Source: Bacillota bacterium (GTDB lineage: Bacteria > Bacillota > Clostridia > Lachnospirales > Lachnospiraceae). From it: DNA of 64,000 nucleotides. The number at the start of each line of letters is the position of its first letter. Position 1 is the stretch's first letter. The stretch is from NCBI GenBank assembly GCA_023439505.1, contig JAEXNR010000032.1, forward strand, positions 1-64,000. Reading direction: 5' to 3'. The notes beneath the pieces were generated by a model that searched no databases, had not been told where the DNA came from, and saw only the letters and a list, made by a program, of their open reading frames with translations. The position numbers and the translations under genes are program-made. Positions 37,401-44,941 of the stretch are shown here, piece after piece.

Positions 37401-37588
37401 TGAGACTTTATGAGGCGGAGGGAAGCTATACGAATACGGTGTTAACCCTGATAGAGGACGCAAAGGAGGTCGCAGTGACCAATATGCTGGAGGAAACAGT
37501 GAGTGTACTTCCGGATTTGAATAACATCAAGCTTGTTTTCCGGCCCTTTGAGATAAAGACAATCAAGATTAGTTATTCGTCAAATTGA
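34478..37588 (+). CDS. GH38 alpha-mannosidase
   Basis: This 1036-aa cytoplasmic enzyme has no signal peptide. The GH38 zinc site starts with GLIGHSHMDTAWLWHRGE (H260, D262), the nucleophile is D372 in WLPDTFGYS, and a third zinc ligand lies in FHDILPGTC. It removes alpha-linked mannose from imported oligosaccharides or glycosides. Length agrees with bacterial and Ams1-like members. The ribosome site AAAGGAG is 8 nt from the ATG. It is 47 nt after the beta-helix gene, probably the same transcript, and a terminator follows. Confidence 0.95.
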   Translation: MLSEKQIEKMLSKLRRFEDTLAAMMFQKIDEIEVGKYQTMDQLHQIPDDALFTPCHKGEQWDGEGSYCWFKGSYTVPEGYEGNTLFVYPKIEGYEAMLWVNGVPFGTFCSKIVVTGHGNHYCDMLKQNVRKGERIEIALEYYAGHYVKGCEPFSDSPREKYSYIFDSVDICLKNEEVCGYYFDLRTLNQLVKVLDKNSFRRADVINTLEQVHELLYYSYEDVEHQVFMSALTRAGKLLREKLLMVNSATTGYAGLIGHSHMDTAWLWHRGETVKKCARTYSNQLNLMEQYPEYKFIQSSAYHSEVIRKYYPELFEKIRERVAQGRYEPNGGVWIECDCNITGGEPMIRQFLWGQRFTRQYFNYTADAFWLPDTFGYSPSIPQIMKGCGVDYFLTTKMGWNDTTSFPYDTFYWQGIDGTRVLTHLNRTHIWPDCESVVEYVANGEDNIKEKTVSAMRLLSYGFGDGGGGPQFEMIEMSRRVKDLEGIPRSEHVTVSDFMKKLEASLIEPSVYSDELYLELHRGTLTNQHEIKQNNRIAEIMLRNLEYVTVRNAVEKKEAASADAIHPLMESLLINQFHDILPGTCIPRAHKESKEEMRQVITDAQKMTLENITSTPAEREVSVINTLSFERSDVIYLDYKEGCRVEGDYRQQLITDIHGNRKLAVAGVRIPALASVCLKLTEGTPNTESAFHLEKELLVTPHARVIFDERGFIASFYDRKEERELTGKGYPLNTFLVAEDVPNAWDNWDIDADIEFKFRDSAKLVHREVVSEGSVEYRIRSRYQLTEKSSLLQDMIFYTDSPEVRFETVMDWQDDHRFLKTAFDTSIFTDTVRQEVQFGFMKRKTTRNTPAEKAKFEVCNHKYSDLSESRYGVAILNDCKYGISVKDSQMRLSLHKGGNRPDYHGDKGMHECVYSFYPHKGGFCADTVIRPAYCLNYKTLIIQGSYERAAFAELNSSNILIEAIKPCEDQERAFIMRLYEAEGSYTNTVLTLIEDAKEVAVTNMLEETVSVLPDLNNIKLVFRPFEIKTIKISYSSN

Positions 37589-37661
37589 TGGTTATGACGT
37601 GCGTTATGGCAATGCATTTTCCTGGCTGACATACCGGGATTTCTTATATTAAAGTAGGAGG

Positions 37662-37695
37662 AAGGCTGCTCGTTATAAATCAGGCAGCCTTTTTT
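37662..37695 (+). terminator. intrinsic terminator after the GH38 gene
   Basis: AAGGCTGC pairs with GCAGCCTT over a 14-nt loop and runs into TTTTT (37691-37695). Confidence 0.85.
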
Positions 37696-37780
37696 GCATT
37701 TACCGGTTGTCATACGTTTTCATAAAGGAAAATATCAAATCATAGGTAGAAAAATAACAAAAAAATAAAAAAGAAAAAAT

Positions 37781-37931
37781 AAGATATATCATATAAAGAA
37801 TATATACAAGTTGTATTATAGTAAACTGGTAGAAAAGTATAAATACAACAGATTTAAACATAACAATTTGTTTAAAATATTGACATTAGCTTATTTATAT
37901 GATATATTAAATTGAAATAAGATATATCATG
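37781..37931 (+). promoter_or_regulatory. promoter and operators of the ABC transporter operon
   Basis: TTGACA (37880-37885), 17 bp, TATATT (37903-37908). ATATGATATATTAAAT (37897-37912) overlaps the -10 box; GATATATCAT follows at 37921-37930; AAGATATATCATATAAAG lies upstream at 37781-37798 and shares 16 bases with the site at 30926. This is the promoter of the large operon that starts at 37994. The remainder of 37696-37993 is AT-rich and empty. Confidence 0.7.
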
Positions 37932-37993
37932 TTTAATGCAAAGGGAATATACACATTCAAAGCTTTTAGCATATCAAAATGGAGGTTTATACT

Positions 37994-40891
37994 TTGGCTG
38001 GTCATCAATCTTATAGCAGAAAAAAAAGAGTTATCAGATGTCTTGTGGCATTGCTCCTGTGCAGTAGTTTCATATTATCCGGGCTACCGGCTTTGGCTGA
38101 TACGATTCCGGATGGGCAGACACAGGCAGAGGAAAATTCCGTGAGGGATGAGGTATTAGAGGAGGGGAGCTATGAGGCTTACTTAAGGGAGCATGAAGGG
38201 ACGTTATTCGCGAATACAGAATTTACAGTGGATGCGATAAATTATACAGCCACAGATCAGGTACCGGAAACCTTTGATGGCTATGAGGGATCATCAAAAA
38301 AATCGGTGCTTACCCCGGAAGAGGGTTATATTGAGTGGGAATTCCGGGTTCCGGAATCTGGAATGTACAATATCAGCATGACCTATTTTCCTTATGGGGG
38401 GAAGGGAAGTGCCATTGAACGGATCCTTACGATTGATGGAGCAGTACCTTATAAGGAAGCAAATTACATAGTATTCCCCAGAATGTGGAGGGATGTTTAC
38501 GGTAGCGTAAGAAAGGATCTTGACGGGAATGATATCCGTCCCGGGCAGGAGGAAATCAAGAAATGGATAACAGCGGATGTGAAGGATGCCTCCGGGTTTT
38601 ATCCGGAAGCCTTGTCCTTCTATCTGACAGCGGGCAGGCATACCCTTCGTCTGACGTCTGATCGCGAGCCGTTACTAATTGAGGGTTTACATTTTTATCA
38701 CAAGGAGTCTGTGCCAGCTTACAGTGAAGTAAAAAAAGAATATGAAAGACTGGGATATCAGGCTGCCCCGGGTGATCTTGTCTATATTCAGGCGGAAGAT
38801 ATTTATGAAAAAACAGAACGGTCGAATTATCCGAATAATGACCGGTTCTCTTCCTATACGCAGCCCCAGGATGTGAACCATATTGTACTAAACAGCATCG
38901 GAGGAAGCCGGTGGCAGACAGCAGGGAGTTATGTGTCCTGGAAAGTCAGGGTGACACAAAGCGGATTATATAAAATGGCGCCCAGGTTTCGCCAGAATGT
39001 ATATTCCGGTGTTTATGTCAGCCGTAAATTATTGATTAATGGGGAGATTCCATTCGCCGAGGCAGAGAATCTGCAGTTCCAATATGATAGTGACTGGGGC
39101 TGCGAAGCGCTGGGAAATGGTACGGAGGATTATCTTTTTTATTTTGAAGCAGGCAAAGAATATGAGATTGGGTTGGAGGTTGTACTGGGCGATATGGGGG
39201 ATATCCTTCGAAGAGTTCAGAATGTGGTTGTTCATCTGAATGAAATCTATAGGAAAATTCTTATGATAACCGGAGCAACTCCTGATAAATACAGAGATTA
39301 TGGATTCGAGAAGTTGATTCCTGATACCTTAAGGGAAATGGATCTGGAAGCGGACGAATTGGATAATCTGGTAGAAAATCTGACAAAACTGACAGGATCA
39401 AAGGGAGAGCGTGCCTCCCAGCTGGAGAAGATGGCTTTCTTACTGCACCGTATGGTGAAAGACACCAGTGAAATTGCAGGGAAATTCACCTACTTTAAAG
39501 ACAGTATTGCGGCACTTGGAACATGGATCCTGGAAACTTCAAAGCAACCGCTGGAGCTGGATTACATCGCGCTGATCCCTGAGGGAAAGGGATTACCCAG
39601 GGCGAACGGAGGTTTTTTGGGCAATCTGATTTATTCCGCAAAAGTGTTTTTGTCTTCCTTTACCATGGATTATGATTCCATCGGAAAGACCGGAGAAAGC
39701 ACCGGAGCTAAGGATACAACCATCAAGGTATGGCTGGCAACAGGACGAGACCAGCAGACGATCTTAAGAGGTCTGATTAATTCAGGCTTTACGCCTCAGA
39801 CAGGCATTTCGGTAGACCTGCAGCTGGTAAACCCGGGAACACTTCTTCCCTCCATTTTATCAGGAACAGGACCGGATGTCTCCTTATCCAATGCGGTGGG
39901 TGATCCGGTAAACTTTGCGGTACGTAATGCCGTTATGGATCTTCGCGGATTTGAAGGGTATACGGATATAATAAAGCGGTTCCATGAAAGTGCCATGATT
40001 CCCTATGAATATCATGGTGCCACCTATGCGCTGCCGGAAACGCAGAGTTTTAATATGATGTTCTACCGAACGGATATCTTTGAGGAGTTAGGGTTAAAAG
40101 CACCAAAAACCTGGGAGGAATTCGACATTCTGATTCCGGAACTTCAGAAGAAAAATATGTCTGTCGGATTACCGCATGATTTGAATACACTTTTGACTTT
40201 TATGTATCAGATGAATACGGAGCTTTATATTAACAATGGGGAACGTTCCAACCTGGATTCCCAGGGTGCGTCCCTCGCCTTTACAAAATTAATGAACTAT
40301 TACACCCTTTATGATTTTCCTAAAGAATACGATTTTATCAATCGTTTCCGATCGGGAGAAATGCCATTGGCTATTGCCGATTATACGCTGTACAATCAGC
40401 TGTCTTTGTTCGCCCCGGAGATCAAAGGGTCCTGGGAGATGGTAACAATTCCGGGTTTGGAGGATGAGAAGGGGAACATTAACAATACCAATCCGGCAGC
40501 AGGAACCTCTGTAATGATGATGAAGAATACAAAAAATCCGGGTGCGGCCTGGGAATTTATGCAATGGTGGACCTCGGCTCAGGTTCAAAGTACCTTTGGT
40601 AACGAAATGGAAAGTGTTATTAATGCGGCAGCGAAACAGCCTACTGCCAATATGGAGGCACTCTCGATGATGTCCTGGTCATCAAAGGACTTAAGAAATA
40701 TCCAGGATCAATGGCAGTATGTCAAAGGAACGCCGGAGGTTCCCGGAGGATATTATACCGCAAGAACGCTGACCTTTGCATTTAACAAAGTTGCAAATGA
40801 AAAGCTGGATGCGGCGGATACCCTGCAAACCTATATTGAATCCATTAATTCGGAGTTAAGGCGTAAAAGGCAGGAATTTGGGATTGAATGA
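37994..40891 (+). CDS. ABC solute-binding protein with N-terminal CBM-like modules
   Basis: This 965-aa protein is about twice a normal sugar-binding protein. After a signal peptide (RCLVALLLCSSFILSGLPALA) come two beta-sandwich-like segments, about 75-235 (EWEFRVPESGMYNISMTYFP) and 255-420 (VSWKVRVTQSGLYKMAPRF), then a helical link (about 430-520), and from about 590 a family 1 binding domain (GTGPDVSLSNAVGDPVNFA, FYRTDIFEELGLKAPKTWEE). The TTG at 37994 lies 7 nt after GGAGGT; an ATG at 37979 would contain that site. No lipobox is evident. It precedes its permeases. Confidence 0.8.
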   Translation: MAGHQSYSRKKRVIRCLVALLLCSSFILSGLPALADTIPDGQTQAEENSVRDEVLEEGSYEAYLREHEGTLFANTEFTVDAINYTATDQVPETFDGYEGSSKKSVLTPEEGYIEWEFRVPESGMYNISMTYFPYGGKGSAIERILTIDGAVPYKEANYIVFPRMWRDVYGSVRKDLDGNDIRPGQEEIKKWITADVKDASGFYPEALSFYLTAGRHTLRLTSDREPLLIEGLHFYHKESVPAYSEVKKEYERLGYQAAPGDLVYIQAEDIYEKTERSNYPNNDRFSSYTQPQDVNHIVLNSIGGSRWQTAGSYVSWKVRVTQSGLYKMAPRFRQNVYSGVYVSRKLLINGEIPFAEAENLQFQYDSDWGCEALGNGTEDYLFYFEAGKEYEIGLEVVLGDMGDILRRVQNVVVHLNEIYRKILMITGATPDKYRDYGFEKLIPDTLREMDLEADELDNLVENLTKLTGSKGERASQLEKMAFLLHRMVKDTSEIAGKFTYFKDSIAALGTWILETSKQPLELDYIALIPEGKGLPRANGGFLGNLIYSAKVFLSSFTMDYDSIGKTGESTGAKDTTIKVWLATGRDQQTILRGLINSGFTPQTGISVDLQLVNPGTLLPSILSGTGPDVSLSNAVGDPVNFAVRNAVMDLRGFEGYTDIIKRFHESAMIPYEYHGATYALPETQSFNMMFYRTDIFEELGLKAPKTWEEFDILIPELQKKNMSVGLPHDLNTLLTFMYQMNTELYINNGERSNLDSQGASLAFTKLMNYYTLYDFPKEYDFINRFRSGEMPLAIADYTLYNQLSLFAPEIKGSWEMVTIPGLEDEKGNINNTNPAAGTSVMMMKNTKNPGAAWEFMQWWTSAQVQSTFGNEMESVINAAAKQPTANMEALSMMSWSSKDLRNIQDQWQYVKGTPEVPGGYYTARTLTFAFNKVANEKLDAADTLQTYIESINSELRRKRQEFGIE

Positions 40892-40909
40892 TAAATTGGA
40901 GGAAATCAC

Positions 40910-41842
40910 ATGAACTCGAACACTGATTTGGCGGGAAGGAAAAAAAGAGGGCGGCTGACAAAGGATAAATGGAAGCAGTACGCCATCTGCTATGCATTTT
41001 CATTACCCTTTTTTATCCTGTTTGTTATCTTCACAGTATGTCCGGCGGTTATATCCATCCTGTTTAGCTTCACAGATTTTAATATGATGGAACTGCCGCA
41101 CTTTATCGGGCTGGACAATTATAAAAGATTATTTCTGGATGATGAAGTTTTCATTCTTGCAATCAAAAATACATTTATTCTTGCGGCGGTCACCGGACCC
41201 ATCAGTTATTTCATGGCACTGATTATTGCATGGATTATCAATGATTTGAGACCATGGCTCAGGGCATTGGTGACGGTAGTCTTCTATGCACCCTCCTTGT
41301 CCGGCAACGTACTGCTGATTTGGACCGTACTGTTTTCCAGTGATCAGAATGGATGGGCAAATGGTATTCTTATGGAAATGGGACTGTTAGATGAACCGGC
41401 ACGTTGGTTTACAGACGCAAAATATATGATGCCGCTGGTGATTGTGGTAGTATTATGGTCATCTCTTGGAACCGGATTCCTTGCATTTATCGCGGGATTG
41501 CAGGGAATTGATAGAACCTATTATGAGGCGGGAGCAATTGACGGAATCAAGAACAGATGGCAGGAACTCTGGTTTATAACGCTGCCGAGTATGCGGCCTC
41601 AGCTGATGTTCGGTGCGGTCATGAGTATATCCAGTGCATTTGGAATCGGATCCATCGTAACCGGACTGGTAGGATTTCCGAGTACGGACTACGCTACCCA
41701 TACCATAGTAAACCATTTGGAGGATTATGGTGGTATCCGATATGAGATGGGTTATGCCTCTGCGATTGCAACGATACTCTTTGCGGCTATGCTGCTCACA
41801 AATTATATTGTTCAGAAGCTGCTGAATAAGGTTGGAGAATAA
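40910..41842 (+). CDS. sugar ABC permease, MalF-like (first set)
   Basis: This 310-aa protein has six membrane helices and the EAA loop YYEAGAIDGIKNRWQELWFITLP, the ATPase contact site. It is of the CUT1 oligosaccharide family and pairs with the next gene. TTGGAGG precedes the ATG by 7 nt. Confidence 0.93.
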   Translation: MNSNTDLAGRKKRGRLTKDKWKQYAICYAFSLPFFILFVIFTVCPAVISILFSFTDFNMMELPHFIGLDNYKRLFLDDEVFILAIKNTFILAAVTGPISYFMALIIAWIINDLRPWLRALVTVVFYAPSLSGNVLLIWTVLFSSDQNGWANGILMEMGLLDEPARWFTDAKYMMPLVIVVVLWSSLGTGFLAFIAGLQGIDRTYYEAGAIDGIKNRWQELWFITLPSMRPQLMFGAVMSISSAFGIGSIVTGLVGFPSTDYATHTIVNHLEDYGGIRYEMGYASAIATILFAAMLLTNYIVQKLLNKVGE

Positions 41843-41857
41843 CGGGGGAGAAGGAGC

Positions 41858-42724
41858 ATGAAACTAAAAAAAACAAAGAAGAAACAGCTGAATCGATCGG
41901 CGATCGGCAATACAGGAATCTATATCATTCTAACCTTGTTGGGGGCATTTATGGTACTTCCTCTGATTTACACCATATCCTCCTCCTTAAAGCCGTTGGA
42001 TGAGTTATGGGTATTCCCGCCCCGATTTTTGGTAAGAAATCCAACACTAAAGAACTTTCAGGATCTGTTTCGGGTAATGTCCGGTTCTGTTGTGCCATTT
42101 TCCAGGTATTTATTCAACACCATACTCATCTCGGTGGTGGGAACCTTCGGGCATGTAATCCTGGCTTCCCTGTGTGCCTATGCCTTATCAAAGCACACCT
42201 TTCCCGGATCAAAACTAATGTTTCGGGTCATTGTAATTACACTGCTCTTTAATGCGGCAGTTACGGCAATTCCAAACTTTATGATGATGACCTGGCTGCA
42301 TATGCTGGATACTTACTGGGCATTGATCATTCCGGCCTTTGGTTCCACCCTTGGACTCTATCTGATGAAGCAGTTCATGGAACAGATGGTTCATGACACT
42401 GTACTGGAAGCGGCCAGGATTGATGGTGCGAGTGAGTGGGTGAACTTCTGGAGGATCGCCATGCCTATGGTAAAACCGGCCTGGCTGACCCTGATCATCT
42501 TTTCCTTCCGGGATTTATGGAATATGGGAGGTACAACCTATATTCACTCAGAGGAGCTGAAAACATTTAACTATGCCATGGGTCAAATCCTGGCAGGCGG
42601 TATCGGCAGGGCCGGCGTAGGCGGAGCCGCTGCAGTTATCATGCTGATTGTCCCTATTTCCGTATTTATCTTTACCCAGAGTAATATTGTTGAGACGATG
42701 GGTGCATCCGGAATGAAAGAGTAG
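41858..42724 (+). CDS. sugar ABC permease, MalG-like (first set)
   Basis: This 288-aa protein has six helices and the EAA motif LEAARIDGASEWVNFWRIAMP. The N-terminus is basic (KLKKTKKKQLNR). It follows its partner by 15 nt with a GGAGAAGGAG ribosome site. Confidence 0.93.
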   Translation: MKLKKTKKKQLNRSAIGNTGIYIILTLLGAFMVLPLIYTISSSLKPLDELWVFPPRFLVRNPTLKNFQDLFRVMSGSVVPFSRYLFNTILISVVGTFGHVILASLCAYALSKHTFPGSKLMFRVIVITLLFNAAVTAIPNFMMMTWLHMLDTYWALIIPAFGSTLGLYLMKQFMEQMVHDTVLEAARIDGASEWVNFWRIAMPMVKPAWLTLIIFSFRDLWNMGGTTYIHSEELKTFNYAMGQILAGGIGRAGVGGAAAVIMLIVPISVFIFTQSNIVETMGASGMKE

Positions 42725-44893
42725 GTGGAAAAATTGCATAACTATATTAAGAAAATGCCAATATACTTCATAATTCCAGCGGCAATTGTCATTAGCCTTC
42801 TGATAAGTACCAGAGCATATGCCTCCTCTATGATTCCTTATACGACGTTTACTTATGATAAGGATGGCTGGGCTTCGGACGGTCCCAATGCTTACGAGCC
42901 GGTGAGAGAGTATGACGGGAGGACCCTGGGAATTACCAGCCTTGCGGATGCTTCCGATCTATTTGTAGATAAAAGAAACAGAATATACATCGCAGATACG
43001 GGGAACAGCCGTGTGGTGATTCTTGATGATAATTTCAATAAAATAATAGATTTTGCCATGTTTATTAATCCGGAGTTGATTGGAAAAGAGATGTCGGACG
43101 GTTCGGTTAATGAGTTTGGAATCGATAAACTAAATGGTGTCACCGGTCTGTTTGTGACGGATGACAACCGGTTATTTGTGGCAGATACTCAGAATAGCCG
43201 GATCGTGGAATTTGATGAGGACTATAACTATGTTCGCTGTTATGGAACGCCGGTATCGGACATTCTTGGGGAGGAATATTCTTTTAAACCCAAATCGCTG
43301 GTGATTGATAACGCCAACAGAATGTACGTCATGAATGAAAATGAAAACCAGGGGATTCTCGAACTGGATGGTGAGGGGAATTTTATTGGATATTTTGGTG
43401 CCCAATCAGTGAAAAGAACTGTATTTGACTGGATGAGAACATTGTTTATGACGGATCAGCAGAAGATGAGAATTGCCCGGATTATCCCAAGGGTTTACAG
43501 TAACATTTCCATTGATTATGAAAATTTTATATGGCTCACCTCCAACTCGGGGGATATCTATACCAGACTGAGTTATCTCAAATCAAAGGCGAAAGAGGAT
43601 GCAACTGTCAAGAGGATGAATCCCAACGGAAATGATGTACTGGTACGCAATGGTAATTTTGCACCGGGTGGGGATTTGTGGGAGGCTTCCTCTCTTGTGG
43701 ATGTGGCGGTAAAAGATAACGGGATCTATACGGTGCTTGATGATGCGTATAACCGTTTATTCACTTATGATGCCAGCGGCGAGCTGCTCTATGCCTTCGG
43801 CGGATCCGGCTCTCAGGACGGTGGATTTAAGCTGGCTTCTGCCATCGCTTATCTGGGAGATGACCTTCTGGTTCTTGATAAGGAAGATGACACCATTATG
43901 CGCTTTCAGTGTACAAACTACGGTAAATTGGTAGAGAATGCCATTAAAGCCGACAGGGAACATGACTTTGATGCTTCAATTGCCTGCTGGTCCCAGGTTT
44001 TGAAGGAAAATATAAACTATGATCTCGCTTATAAGGGAATGGCTAAGAATTATCTGAAAAACGGCAATTACAAAGAATCACTTGTTAATTACCGGATGAT
44101 TGAGGATAAAGCCGGATATTCCAAAGCTTTTCGGTATGCAAGGTCCCAGTATGTAAAGGATCATTTTCTCCTTGTTATTTTCATTCCGGTTATCGTTCTG
44201 ATTCTGTGGATGACATTCACGAAGTGGGCAAAACGGGAAAATCGTAAGCTCTATCCGGTAGGTACAAAGTTTACGCTAAAGACAGAGCTGGTATATGCAA
44301 TGCGCTTAATCTATCACCCCTTTGATGGCTTTTGGGAGCTGAAGAGAGAAAAGCGGGGAAGCATGCGTGCGGCATCCATACTTTTGATTATGGTGGTTCT
44401 GACTTATATTTATAAATCCATGGGGACAGGATTTTTATTCCGATCCACTGACATTGAATACGTTAATATTATCAATGATATTTTAAATGTAGTGCTTCCT
44501 ATGATCTTATGGTGCCTGGCCAGCTGGGGACTGACAACGCTGATGAATGGGGAAGGCAGTATGAGAGATATTTATATCATGACCTGTTATTCCCTGACGC
44601 CGCTGATTATGTTGAACATACCTGTGATTATTGCCAGTAACTTTCTGGTGGTGGAAGAGGTGCAGTTCATGAGCTTTTTTGTAACACTTGCCTATGTGTG
44701 GGTAATAGGACTTATCTTCTTTGGCTCTATGGTAATCCATGACTATCATTTTAATAAGAATCTGCTGACCATGGTTTTATCCGTTATCGGAATGGGAGTA
44801 ATGCTGTTTTTGGCGCTTTTGTTCCTTACCTTATCACAGAGAATCTGGGAATTCATCATCGGAATTTATGATGAGATCATCCTGCGGTTATAA
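42725..44893 (+). CDS. NHL-repeat and Yip1-domain membrane protein
   Basis: This 722-aa protein is of mixed make. An N-terminal signal or anchor is followed by NHL beta-propeller blades (YIADTGNSRVVILDDN, FVADTQNSRIVEFDED) to about 390, a short TPR-like helical part near 400-460 (DLAYKGMAKNYLKNGNYKES), a membrane helix near 480, and a C-terminal Yip1-like region with five helices. It begins directly after the permease stop, with GTG 42725 or TTG 42734. It sits between the two permease sets with a DUF5696 partner. Role unknown; a sensory or scaffold role is inference. Confidence 0.8.
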   Translation: MEKLHNYIKKMPIYFIIPAAIVISLLISTRAYASSMIPYTTFTYDKDGWASDGPNAYEPVREYDGRTLGITSLADASDLFVDKRNRIYIADTGNSRVVILDDNFNKIIDFAMFINPELIGKEMSDGSVNEFGIDKLNGVTGLFVTDDNRLFVADTQNSRIVEFDEDYNYVRCYGTPVSDILGEEYSFKPKSLVIDNANRMYVMNENENQGILELDGEGNFIGYFGAQSVKRTVFDWMRTLFMTDQQKMRIARIIPRVYSNISIDYENFIWLTSNSGDIYTRLSYLKSKAKEDATVKRMNPNGNDVLVRNGNFAPGGDLWEASSLVDVAVKDNGIYTVLDDAYNRLFTYDASGELLYAFGGSGSQDGGFKLASAIAYLGDDLLVLDKEDDTIMRFQCTNYGKLVENAIKADREHDFDASIACWSQVLKENINYDLAYKGMAKNYLKNGNYKESLVNYRMIEDKAGYSKAFRYARSQYVKDHFLLVIFIPVIVLILWMTFTKWAKRENRKLYPVGTKFTLKTELVYAMRLIYHPFDGFWELKREKRGSMRAASILLIMVVLTYIYKSMGTGFLFRSTDIEYVNIINDILNVVLPMILWCLASWGLTTLMNGEGSMRDIYIMTCYSLTPLIMLNIPVIIASNFLVVEEVQFMSFFVTLAYVWVIGLIFFGSMVIHDYHFNKNLLTMVLSVIGMGVMLFLALLFLTLSQRIWEFIIGIYDEIILRL

Positions 44894-44941
44894 AGGGGAA
44901 CAGTGGACGATAGAAATGGCAGAAAGGAAGGAGATAGCTCT

